Below are positions 31,650 to 42,359 of a DNA stretch of 64,000 bases, one piece after another. Origin of the DNA: Rachicladosporium sp. CCFEE 5018 (lineage: Eukaryota; Ascomycota; Dothideomycetes; Cladosporiales; Cladosporiaceae); the NCBI GenBank assembly GCA_002077045.2, contig KZ111153.1, positions 314,860 through 378,859 on the forward strand, written 5' to 3'. The translations under genes and the position numbers were made by a program. Positions within the stretch are counted from its first letter, which is position 1. Each line of letters opens with the position of its first letter. Under the pieces are notes generated by a model. It ran no database searches. It was given only the letters and a program-made list of their open reading frames with translations, and was not told the origin of the DNA.

Positions 31650-33144
31650 GATAGCGGCGCGTCGTCGTATGTAATAATTATTTGGTCTGCGCAACCCAAA
31701 GTGGCCCACTGCAAGCACAGCTTAAGCAGTGACCAGGACCAACAAGTTCCAACGCCTTACAAGCGCCGCATGGCAAAGTAGTATAGGCGCGTAAGTGCAG
31801 CGGAAGGACAAGTGACGTCGCTAAATGATTGAAGTAGAATGGAAGATGTATGTAGGGAGAGAGATGTGAGCTCCCGCGCGATGTTCAGCCTGACTGACAA
31901 GGTGCGCGGATGGGCTATCTCACCCGCTGTGCCGATGCGGCGCAGTTGGCGATCTTGAATGGGAGATGCAAGGTGGAGGATGGCTACCTCTGAGCTTTGC
32001 GACTACCGGAGGCAGTCAGGGAACGATACTCATAAATAGACCTCTGCAGCTTTGACTTCACTTCATGGTCCTTCGATCGCTCCTTCCTGCAGTAATGTGC
32101 TATAGCAGACGGTCCCTCGACAAGGTTCACGTTCACTGCGCGTGTTATCCCCGCGATCCAATCTCGCGTGGGATGCGATTTGGACTGACTCGCGGTCACA
32201 ATGGCCCGCAAGTCCCCTACCGTACCCTTCAGTTCGGGAAACCTCCTCCTACCCTGAGCCGAGCGCAATGCAGCAGACCTCCGCCGAGGCACCTCTGAAC
32301 TACAGTGAATCTGCTTTAGCACCAGAGTCAGCTTGCGAGCATGCTACGAGTCGCTTCACCGGTCCTCGGCAGCTCACAAGCCGGTGTGATATGAGCTTAA
32401 TGCTTGCAAGGCACGCGCCTAAGCGCCGGTGGCTGCATGCAATGCCGTTGGCCTCTATGCACGTCGCTTCTTGCGCTTGGGCGATGCTGCTGCAACGGTC
32501 CGAAGGGGCAAAGAGGAGCCCTTTGAGAACGTAGGGAAGCTGACTTGACATGGAGGGGCATATTCAATGTCTTGATCTGAGACTTCCGCCACCCTTTGGC
32601 TCACCGCTTACTTTGCACCAAGTGACGATGGCTGAGGTCCACGCCTGATGACTTCCCTCGCTCGGCCTTAGAGGCACACTGAGCCTACTCTACGTCTCAT
32701 TACTAGCCGACATGCATCGCCGCCTCGCGAGCGCGCATCCATGCAGTTGGGATTGCAATTAGCCGCAAATCATCACTTCGTAGACGCGCCAGCTTGGCAG
32801 GTCCATCGTGGCACCAACCGGCAACATGATGCCTGCAGCGACACTGAGCTCAGCGGGTGCGAGCTCCACAGTAACAAACTCATGCGGTCTTTGTCTTTTA
32901 GCAGATCTGACTCTGCGCGGCCTTCGCTTGGGCGGCAATGCAGCTTGATGCGGGCGTTGGGATTCTTGCCAAGCTGACCCTCGTTGCATGCTCAGACCGC
33001 TGCTTCAGGACTTCGGTCTATCATACTGCAGTGTGACACACTGCTCGTAAGGGTTCGTTTTCTGCGCGTCGTTATACCGTGACGCGTCCAAGGGTCTTGC
33101 CTTGCGTTCACCGTGCTGTCAATGAGTAGTGATGACCATCACTC
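31650..33144. other. about 1.5 kb without a recognisable gene
   Basis: Between the five-exon gene's start and the kinase gene's stop. Small frames on both strands lack motifs and codon character. It should include the promoter of the five-exon gene and the kinase 3' end. Confidence 0.45.
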
Positions 33145-36100
33145 TCACCCAGCAGCAGGCGCCTTCGGCATCGGAAACCGCTCCATCAGTTCTTCGATCT
33201 TCGGTATCAGTTCCGGTATTCGGAAGGGCTTGCTCACAACATCGTCCTGAGAAACGTTAGCATCACTCACAGCTCATCACCAGCACCCATCATGATCTGC
33301 ACTCACCATCCCCGCGTCCAACGCAGTCTGGATCTGCTCACTCCTCGCGTTCGCCGTTACAGCAATGATAGGCACGTGTCCTCTAAGCTTGCCCTCTCGT
33401 TCCATCTCTCTGATTCTCCGCGTGCAAGTCAGGCCATCCATAACCGGCATTTCTTGGTCCATCAAGACAACGCCTAGCTCCAACGTTCCGCCTTCGGACC
33501 AGTACGTGCTTTGTGCGAGCTTCTCGAGTGCTTCGCCGCCGTGATTCGCGACATGCACCTCCGTGCCGATGTTGCGAAGTTGCTTTTGCAGCACTTTCTG
33601 GTTGACGAGGTTGTCTTCGACAATGAGCACTTTCTTCTTGACTGGCGTAAGAGGCTTGGCAGGTACCGGTGCGGTGGTGCCATTGGAGCCGAGAGTTGGC
33701 ACTATCCCGCTCCTAGTGCGGCGATCGACCGTGTCTCGTCGTTGCGCGGCGTTAAGACCAGAGGCTTCGTTGACAGAAGGCGGCGTACTCCGCCTTGCAG
33801 CGACGTAGAACGCGAAGACAGAACCCTTACCAGCTTCGCTTTCGACGCCAATTTCGCCACCTTGCAGTTCCGTAAGCTCTCTGGAGATGAAAAGGCCAAG
33901 TCCCGATCCGCCATATTGCACGTGAGTTCGCGGACTTGCCTGCGAGAACCTCATGAAAAGCATCTTTTTCTCTTCCCCGCTTAGACCTCTCCCTGTGTCT
34001 CTCACACTGAACAAGATGTACACCTTGTCTCCAGTGCCCCAATCTTTATCCTCTTCCATTTTGGCCTCTATTTTGCGATTCCTGGTAGCAAAGTACTTGA
34101 CCGGCGCTCCCTCGCTACCATTAGGCCTAGTATTGCTGGCCGCTATACTGACAGTGATCGTTCGTTTGCTCTCCGTAGTCGTGAATTTGATAGCGTTGGT
34201 GGTAAGATTAATGAGGACCTGCAGCACACGCGACGGATCAAAGCGCACCCAGTCCAGATCCATCGATTTGTAAGATTGGTCAACGACGAAACGCATCTGT
34301 ATGTCAGCAGCTTGTAGCTCGCCTTCGTGCATCTTCAACGCTCGTTGAACCACGTTGAGCGGTTGCGCATCGACTGGCGTTACCAATAGCAGCGCAGAAT
34401 CGAGCTTAGAAAGTGTGAGAATGTCGTCCACAATCCGCTTCTGGTGCTGGGAGCACAGATTGATGGTTTGCGCTGCGTCTAAACAGCTAGCAAGCATCTC
34501 TTCAGTGATTGGTCGTGAATCTGAAGATGGGTGCTTGGCACGAAGTTCGGTGAGTGATCCGATAATTTCGTCGCTGCACTGAAGTATAGCCGAAAGCGGG
34601 TTGCGCATTTCGTGTGAGGTTATGTCGATGAAGTTTTCCTGTTGGCGTTTCAGCTCGACGGCTTCCTCCATCTTCCGAGTCTGAATGCCTTCGGCCCATT
34701 TCTGCTGTGAGATGTTCGTTATGCTTCCGAAGACGAGCTTCAATTGCCCGTTGACATGTTGCTCGGGATATGCAGAGAACAGCACCCATGTATCGCCCCG
34801 AACACCATTCCGACCCTCCCACTGAGCTTTAAAGCGGAACTCGTTGCTCACTGGCTTCACTTCTTGTACGACAATGCGCCACAAAGATTTGACCAGGTCC
34901 AGATCATCGGGCATCACAGCATCCATCCACGTATCTGCCATGCGTTGACCTTTCGGTACACGGGACAACTCGTGCCAAGCATCATTAGCAAATGTGATCT
35001 TGCCCTCGGATGAGGCGATGAACATTCCGACTGGTGCAAATTCAGCCATCCGAGTGAATTTGGTTTCACTTTCGATGGCTTCCTGCGTTCGTGCCGCGAG
35101 CTGCCCCGAAAGCTCTATGCGGTCCAGTGCAGCGAGCTTCGCAGCTTTCTGACCTCGTCGGATCTCTTCCTCGAAAAGCACGACAGATGCCAGTGAAGTT
35201 GCCAGCTGTCGTGCAAGAAGCTGCACGAACAGACTGTAGTCGTCATCGTATGGTCGTCTCGGATTTACGCCCAGTACTAGGTAGCCAAGCGCCGAATCCC
35301 CAGTCATCGGATGAATTGGACAAACCACGACTGAAGTGCACGGATCACCAAATCCTCTCCACTCCAACCCTTCCAGCAGTGAGGCGGGTAGATCATCAGT
35401 TCCAACCTCCATCACTTTAGGTCGATCACTTTTCATCACTTCACGAAACTGAGGGCCGAAACCGTCAGTTCCATTCTTCAGTTCAATCATCTCAGGTGCA
35501 CAGGCATGTCCTGCTGGCACGCCAAGAGCACCCTCCAAGAAGCATTGCCGTGTTCCGAAGCCAGAATTGGAATAGACACTGCTGCTGTCGCTATCGCTCT
35601 CGTCCATCACCGAGTACAGCAATAAGAACGGCGAATCTGCTTCGTTAAATTCGAAGGCACCCTGTACTTGTGCCCAGAAACCCTTGACGTCACGTGCAGA
35701 AGCAGTACGTTCTCCTACTTCACGGAGAGTGAGCATTCTGCGTTCCGCGATTTTCCTCCTAGTCTTCTCGAAGGCGGGGTTGTATAGACCCATGACCGTG
35801 CCCTCACCGCCCACCATCGGAATGATAGACCACGAGAAGTACGTCTCTTCCAGAAAGTTGCTGCGTTTGATGAAGAGACAATCGTCGTCTTTCATGGTCG
35901 CCTCACCAGTCAAACGTGCATTCGCAAATACGTCCTTAACCTCGTGCCATATCTCAGCCCATGCCACGGCATAGCTCTGACCCATGAGGGTAGGGTGCTT
36001 TTGACCAGCAAGTACGATATAGGCTTCATTGTAGATTGCAATCAGATCCTCACCCCAATACATCGCTGCGGGATGAGGTGAGGCCATGATGAGATTGCAC

Positions 36101-36867
36101 ATCTGCCTCAAATCGTTCGTCCACTCTTCTATGGGCCCAAGACTGGTGCTGCTCCAATCAATCGAGCGAGCGAACTGAATGTGCTTAGGCAGACTATCAG
36201 AGAGTGGTAATCTCGTCCAATCGAAGCTCGCCCTGCTCTTTACATCATAAGGAGTTGTAGGGATGTGACTATTGAACCAGTCAATGTTCGGGCCCGAATG
36301 TGGCACGTCATTCGGACCCAGGACACGTTGTACGTACGCATTTGGAGTGGGCAGTAGCCCAGCGACCTCATCCGGCGTTTCATATTTGTTGGCAGATGCT
36401 GACTCGATGCTTTGGACAGGGTGAGCAAGACCAGGGCTCACTGGGTTGTGCTTCTCGCTTGTGGTTATAACAGCTGCGCCAAAGTAGTCGCTGGGTTCGG
36501 AGACATGCGCTTGAGAGGGTACAGAGCTTGGCACACTCGTCGGTCGTGCGAGACTTGGCTTTCGCTGGGTCGATGCTTCTGGTGATTGGAACGAACCACT
36601 GATAATGCGTAACCGCTTTCGTAATGTCGAGCACGTCCAAAGGATCCCCGCAAATGCAAATGCCGGCAGACAAACGTTCAAGCTCTCACCATGGATCGTA
36701 GCGCTCAAAAGCCATGACTTGAACTCGAGGTGTGTCTTCGTTCCCGGCGATTCGCCCTCTGTCGATATACCCTGCACATTTTCGAGCAAACCCTCGTAAC
36801 TTCGCATAGACGTATTCGCAAACAACAGCGCAATCTGTCCCGGCCCGTAATTCGCACTATCCCCCAA
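33145..36867 (-). CDS. hybrid histidine kinase with response-regulator domain, 5' end lost in gap
   Basis: The main exon is open from the gap edge (36879) down to 33307; a 60-nt intron (33306-33247) leads to a last exon ending at TGA 33145. About 1220 residues are visible. Counting from 36867, order is: PAS-like block (about 230-330, LGPIEEWTNDLRQM...MYWGEDLIAIYNEAY); GAF-like block (about 410-560); PAS (about 595-700); HisKA with H752 in ITSHEMRNPLSAIL; HATPase with LINLTTNAIKFT, DTGRGL and GSGLGLFISRELTEL; receiver with VLIVEDN and phospho-Asp 1137 in LMDQEMPVMDG; SKPF in the last exon supplies the conserved Lys. Such proteins start fungal phosphorelays to Ypd1 and Skn7/Ssk1. The first in-frame ATG is at 36807, but open sequence continues into the gap, so the true start is unknown. 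The stimulus cannot be inferred. Confidence 0.88.
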
Positions 36868-36879
36868 ATCGATGATGAA

Positions 36880-36979
36880 NNNNNNNNNNNNNNNNNNNNN
36901 NNNNNNNNNNNNNNNNNNNNNNNNNNNNNNNNNNNNNNNNNNNNNNNNNNNNNNNNNNNNNNNNNNNNNNNNNNNNNNN
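36880..36979. other. assembly gap, exactly 100 N
   Basis: A run of 100 N, the usual placeholder for a gap of unknown length. The kinase gene ends in it on the left and arm B begins at the first base on its right, so the join is inferred by the assembler and not sequenced. Confidence 0.98.
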
Positions 36980-37107
36980 AGAAACGTGAGATCTCATTGG
37001 AATGTAAGATGTCTCGATGGTAAGGTAAGTGCTCTCCTGCATATATGACACTACTCTGCCTCCTATCAAGGTCGCGATCGTTCGACCTTGCAATTACTGC
37101 CTTCATC

Positions 37108-37945
37108 ATGACCGACACAGTGCCACCGACAGCATTGACGCCAAGAGGAAAAGCAGTAAAGCGCTTCTGGCCCTGTAACCCACAAGACTCCAGCTCGTTA
37201 TCTCGACTTCCGCCAGAGCTACGAACCCTCATATGTACCTACGTCTTCGCGTCCAACACGTTTAGTCACAGCCTGGACCTGGCGATATTTCACTGCCCCT
37301 TCGCCGGAATCCTACTCACCTGCCAAAGGGCCTAGAATGAGGCCGCTGCGATGTACAAACATGCATATCAGGGGTACGGGAGCTCGAACACATTCACAGT
37401 CCCGCAGACCCTACTTCGAACCCATGCCCCCTTCTTTATCAGGAGTGTGAAAGCAATTGACTTGGATCACATGAAGACCCTCCACATCGATGCTGGCGTC
37501 ATTTATGGGACATCCATGAGTACACGCCTTGTCGCTTACAAGCCGTGGAGAGTCCATGTGCGGCCAAAACAGAGCAGCAGCTACCGTGCTCTGAGAAGCT
37601 ATACTGAGAACCGGACGTCCAGTCCGCGACTGGTCCATGGGGTTCAACAATATGCGAATTCTTGAGAACCGGACGCAAACTCGATCACTATCACACAGGT
37701 GTATCTTGAGCGTGTTCTTGCTGCTTGCAGACAGTATGTGTGGAAGCTTTGAGCCCAGTGAATGCCTCAATTGTGTCTTCATCAGAAAGGGCGTCAAGCG
37801 TTTGTGGGCCAGATACGCAACTTTCACCTGGTCGACCTTACCTGGAAGCAAGGGCACATTGTTGAGCTTGCTCGGACCGCCTGTGCGCTTCGAGGCAAGC
37901 CTGACACAAGTCTTAGGCGCCAGTAGGACCCAAGAAGCAGGCTGA
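37108..37945 (+). pseudogene. F-box/2EXR-like relic with in-frame TAG (arm B)
   Basis: Counterpart of 25153-25990. From ATG 37108 it shows LSRLPPELRTLICTYVF and ILLTCQRA, then TAG at 37333-37335, then continues in frame with NEAAAMYKHAYQGYG to 37665. A further open stretch in another frame ends at 37945. The TAG is shared with arm A. Confidence 0.65.
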
Positions 37946-38119
37946 ATCCACATGAGTAGCGTCCTGTCCCCCATCTGCACTTACGGCAGGTTACTACAAA
38001 GGCAGCTACGAAAGTGCGTACAGCAGAAGGACGTTAAGATGCCTCGTGAAACAAAATACGCGCACCGATCGAGCACCCCTGACACGTATCCGCAAGAAGC
38101 ATGTCCAATATTGCATTGA

Positions 38120-38706
38120 CCGGCAGAGCTCAGATGCAGCATCTTCGAATACGCCTGTCACAGACCACCACGTCCGAAGCTCGGTACATGGCTCAAGCAT
38201 TCGCCTACGATAGACATTCTGCTCATATGTCGTCGCATCTATACTGAAGCACTGCAACTCTTCACAAGCTGCCGCTGCAGCCACGTGGCTTTAGCATTCG
38301 CTCGCAATGAGGCAGATGATGCGCTATTCGAGTCTGTTCGTGCGCTCAGACCGGGAGCGCTCGATATCGTGGAGACCATCGATCTGGTCATTGATACATC
38401 GACGAGCCCGGTAGCCATCACACTTATGCCCCGGCCGGACAACTTGTGAGATCGCTCCGTACCAGCTGTCGAGCTTTCAACTTACGATCGCTTCGTGCAC
38501 GAGTCTGCCTCGTGGCTGAACATGATGATGAACCGGGAAGAGCCCACGCATATCTTGGACGACGCTCGGCCGACGCAGAGGTCATAGGTGCTGTGAAGCC
38601 ATCAGAGGTAGACTGGAGGCGTATGCATCTAGCAGAGATTGTCAGACTTTGCATAGTGTGCAATCATTCGGAAACTTGGGCGCAGAGCAGGGAGACGGCA
38701 TCGTAG
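38120..38706 (+). pseudogene. F-box-like family relic (arm B)
   Basis: Counterpart of 24389-24979. The frame is open from 38120, reads through the family-like CRRIYTEALQLF, and then has TGA at 38447-38449 where arm A has TGG (Trp). Soon after, small indels shift the frame: the C-terminal DWRRMHLAEIVRLCIVCNH is found in another frame ending at 38706. This copy is more decayed than arm A's. Confidence 0.65.
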
Positions 38707-39150
38707 ACCGTACTGGAGCAATTTCAACCACGTGCAAGTGGCGTGATAATGATCGTACCTTTGCGCTCTCAACAGCCGGCGCCGATCATTCACAAGGTAC
38801 TCGATGGTCGCTACTATCATCACGGCGGTCGCTCAGGCTGAGCTGCCTGTAATGGCTTTAGTGAAAGCCAAGTGCGCCGCTTCTTGTGTTCTTGTACCAA
38901 GTGAGAAGATTATGGACGATTGCGCCTGGGTAGCAATGTCATATATCTTCTAAAGTTGCAAGATAATCCGAAAAGATTGCCGATGGTCCGAGGAAGGTGC
39001 GATTGATCGCGGAGGGAAGCTGAGAGATTCTGTTGCCTTAGCTCACCGACTTCACGGGCCATGAGCTTTTGATACGATCGCTTCATACAACTTGGCCTTT
39101 ATCAAAATCATCCAGGCGCATGCTGATCCACTGCCTGGTCCAAGTACACC

Positions 39151-39837
39151 ATGAGCTCAGTTCCTACTATGCCTGACACTCCTTTCACCCGCTGCCGCCT
39201 CCTCGAGCTAGCACCAGAGCTCCGCAATGAGATCTACGACCCTGTCTACACGCATGACACCCGTCGTTTTACACTGAGTCTGATGCGCCGCCAGGATCCG
39301 CAAAAGGCCCTCCTCTTGACGTGCAAACTCATCAACAACGAGGCCGGAGGTGTCTACCACGCAGCATTCCGCAGCTATGTGGAGTCCACGGTTTTCTGTG
39401 TTCAGGGGAAGTCGGCCGGAGAAAGCTACGTGCGGAGCGAGGCGTGTCTTGACGACGACATCGCCCACATCAACATACTCTCCATGCACGCGTGCATCGA
39501 CACGGAGGAAGATCCGCTCTGCGATGCCATCACGTACATAATTGACGGGTGCAAGACCCAGTTCCGCACGAAGAGATGCTTCATCAAGTACTTTACCGAC
39601 TACGAGATCTGGATCAGGAAGCGGGAGAGTGGTGGCGAGGATGTCATCACTCGTCGTAGGCCTCTTCCTGTGGTCTTCATGTCAAAGGACTGGCTTCTCG
39701 AGGTCCTTGATCGCTGCTCTTGGCTTGATCACGATGAGACTTGCAACGATGAGGATCTTCTAGATCCGCTGAACGAGGATCTAGCAGACTATGGCGGGTA
39801 CCAGACCTTGAATAGAACGCATGGTAAGCACGAGTAG
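39151..39837 (+). CDS. F-box/2EXR-like protein (arm B copy)
   Basis: 228 residues from ATG 39151, matching 23256-23942 of arm A with a modest number of substitutions (for example APELRNEIYDPVY against APELRNKIYDHVY). LLLTCKLINNEAGGVYHAAF is kept. As in arm A, a GTAAG donor overlaps the last codons and a TTTCCAG acceptor lies about 50 nt on, so a spliced end with a few different residues is possible. The intact frame in both arms suggests it is still under selection. Confidence 0.68.
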   Translation: MSSVPTMPDTPFTRCRLLELAPELRNEIYDPVYTHDTRRFTLSLMRRQDPQKALLLTCKLINNEAGGVYHAAFRSYVESTVFCVQGKSAGESYVRSEACLDDDIAHINILSMHACIDTEEDPLCDAITYIIDGCKTQFRTKRCFIKYFTDYEIWIRKRESGGEDVITRRRPLPVVFMSKDWLLEVLDRCSWLDHDETCNDEDLLDPLNEDLADYGGYQTLNRTHGKHE

Positions 39838-40222
39838 TACATCATGCAAGACAGCTGGCTGGCACTCTTTCCAGGTCGTCGGCGCCCATGATGCGACGAG
39901 ATTGTAGCGTGGTAGTCAGGGACGGCTACTGCAACCTGCTATATTCGTTTACCTATGGCATTGTCGCTGAGCTGGAGGACTGGGGGAACATACCGAATGA
40001 AGTGAGGGCCGTCGCGAATTACTCAACAGGTTCCGAATGGGCCGTCGGGAGCAGCTGCAACTTCGGAAGTGAGGAGACGGAAGGCGCGAAGTACAGCTGC
40101 TTGATGCGAGGGCCCGAGTTTATTGCGTGAGCATTGACGTCCAAAAATCATGTCTCAAAGTCGAGATTCCACTTTCCATCAACTCGCCACCGACAATCAG
40201 CGAACGAGGTGCAGCCACCAAC

Positions 40223-40858
40223 ATGGCGGCGAATCCGCAAAGCGGCTGTCATCTCCTCGCGCTCTCACCAGAGCACCGCCATCACATCTACAGCTTCGTA
40301 TTCACTCCAAGCTTAACCTTCAGCGTTGCACTCCACCAACTGCGTCCAAACGCACCTCCCAAAGACCTCCTCCTCACATGTCGCCGTATCTATCAAGAAG
40401 CAAACAAGCTCTACAAAGCCTCATTTCGCCACTACACCTCGAGCACGACTTTCCTCGCAAACCCCGCTCCAAACCAACCCAGTACCTCTCCATACCTCAG
40501 AAGCGATTGCTGCAACGACGAAGACCTAGCGCACATCCTCAGACTGGAATATGAGATCGTAAGTCTGCGTTTAAGCGACTTCAAACTGTCGCTGACACCG
40601 ATCGAAAATCACCATTGGATACTTGCGTCAAATTGCACGAGCAGTCGCATGTGGACGTTCTTCGTGCTGTACTTGCGGAGTTGCGCAGTTCAGTGCACAC
40701 CAACCAGTCCACTGGTGCTTGGTGCTCGGCCCGATGTCGAGACAGTCGCCGTACGTATCCATCCGCGCGATACTGAGGCGACGCACATGAGTGAATTGGC
40801 GCATTTGATGTCCTCGTGTCATACAATCGCAATTCGAGCAGGCAGTGAGGGGTCGTAA
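40223..40858 (+). CDS. F-box/2EXR-like protein (arm B copy)
   Basis: 211 residues from ATG 40223 (MAANPQSG), the partner of 22235-22870. The family motif reads LLALSPEHRHHIYSFVF, so two positions in the usually fixed ELRN core are changed (E-H-R-H), unlike the arm A copy. LLLTCRRIYQEANKLYKASF is unchanged. The codon that is an upstream ATG in arm A is GTG here (40127), which supports the downstream start in both arms. Confidence 0.65.
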   Translation: MAANPQSGCHLLALSPEHRHHIYSFVFTPSLTFSVALHQLRPNAPPKDLLLTCRRIYQEANKLYKASFRHYTSSTTFLANPAPNQPSTSPYLRSDCCNDEDLAHILRLEYEIVSLRLSDFKLSLTPIENHHWILASNCTSSRMWTFFVLYLRSCAVQCTPTSPLVLGARPDVETVAVRIHPRDTEATHMSELAHLMSSCHTIAIRAGSEGS

Positions 40859-41225
40859 GGTTCGCAGAACTCGCGAGACGAGGGCAACGGTGAGATGTCG
40901 TGGGGGCCGAGCACTGAGACTGATCGAGACCGTCCTGAGTGTTTCATGTGGGCAAGACAGGGAGGAGAGACGCACTCGGTGTGTCTTGACTGCTCTGCGC
41001 TCCTCTCTGCGAGAGTGGAGTGAACGTATGAGAGCAATTAGCATACGATCATGGGAATCAAACTCTACTCCAGATTGTCCTCCGTCAGCTCAACGTGCGC
41101 AATCCGTCGAGTTCTACGCCTGAGCGGACTGCGCTTCGTGCTATCTTACTGCTCTGCCTAACAATACCTGCAGTCCTGAAAGTAGGGCCACACTAGATTC
41201 AAACAGATCACAGAGCAACACTCCC

Positions 41226-42004
41226 ATGCCGAAGAGACGAGTCCTCGTCAGTCGATTCCTTGCCTTACCACCCGAGCTTCGCAATGAAATCTACCCGTAT
41301 GTCTTCGCTTCCAATTCCTCCGAAGTCCAGCTTCACCAAATGCCCCGACGCGGGCCTCGTAAGAATCGGATCCTGACCTGTCGGCAAATCTACCGCGAAG
41401 CCAACAGCCTCTACAAGTCGTCCTTCCATCGGTACATTGCGGAGAGTTCCTTCTATGTATCGTCTACCTTCCGCGACAATACCGTGCGAAAGTTCGTGGA
41501 AAGCGACGCTTGCTGCGATGAAGACCTTGCGCGCGTTCGCTACCTCAATATCGACGCCTGCTGTGACCGTGACGACACAATTCCTTTTTCCATCTGTCTC
41601 ACAGCCTTACCTGGGCATCGCTATTCTGGAGGGTCACGCCTATCAGGCGGATACCGTACGAAATCTTTGCAAAAAATCTTGAAGTCTTCGGCGCGGTGTT
41701 GACACACATCAGCCCGACATTCATCAATCCTCATGTGCATTTCGAGGTAGCCAGACGTGACACGTCGATCGAGGGCCTGATAACTCCGCGGGCGGAGGGC
41801 TGGACGCACAAAAGCGAGCTGGCGCATCTACTCGCGGTTTGCCAGGTGATAAAGGCGGTGCCAAGAAGGCAGCTGGGGATGGGTCGCGGACAGATGTGCA
41901 CCGCGCAGCCTCCGTATCCTGACCTGGATAGGCCGTATTGGGACGATATCCGTAGCAGTAAACACGAGATGGCAGATCGCTGGTCCGGACGCGGCACTTT
42001 GTAA
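41226..42004 (+). pseudogene. F-box/2EXR-like protein gene with one-base frameshift (arm B)
   Basis: Partner of 21088-21867. ATG 41226 opens MPKRRVLVSRFLALPPELRN with LPPELRNEIYPYVF and RILTCRQIYREANSLYKSSF. Near 41623 one base is missing relative to arm A (cgctattctgg against cgctgattctgg), so the frame runs into a stop at 41702. The rest, with THISPTFINPHVHFEV and KSELAHLLAV, lies in another frame ending at 42004. Arm A has a stop codon at this same point, so neither copy encodes the full protein. Confidence 0.72.
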
Positions 42005-42359
42005 GTGATTACAAGATCATGCCTAGTGTCAGGGAGCCTGGTGGGCAGTTGGCTGACCGGTCCTGAGATCCGGCTTATGCTGAGCGTGGCATACCAGTGA
42101 TGGCTAAAGAACTTACGATCAGTAGAAACATCCCGCTATGTCACTTGTCGTCACCTGCAGAGATGCCTGAATCACCTTCGTACGACTGCACGTCAGCATC
42201 AGCTGTGCGCAAACATGCCTTCATGATCATATCTCAATCCCTTCCACGTATCACATGCCCATCCCTAGCATTGATGCACCGCCCGTATCGACATGGTGGT
42301 ATATCTTCCCTCCGCAGAGAGTCCTGAACTCCACACCGTCGTCATCAAACCCATCTCGC
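42005..42359. other. convergent spacer, no gene seen
   Basis: 355 nt between the frameshifted F-box-like gene and the 3' end of the Munc13-like copy; partner of 20718-21087 in arm A, with visible indels. Nothing recognisable. Confidence 0.5.

Noticed and set aside
36705..37232. Open frames running across the N gap
   Set aside because: They join unrelated sequence through unknown bases and are artefacts of reading N as open.
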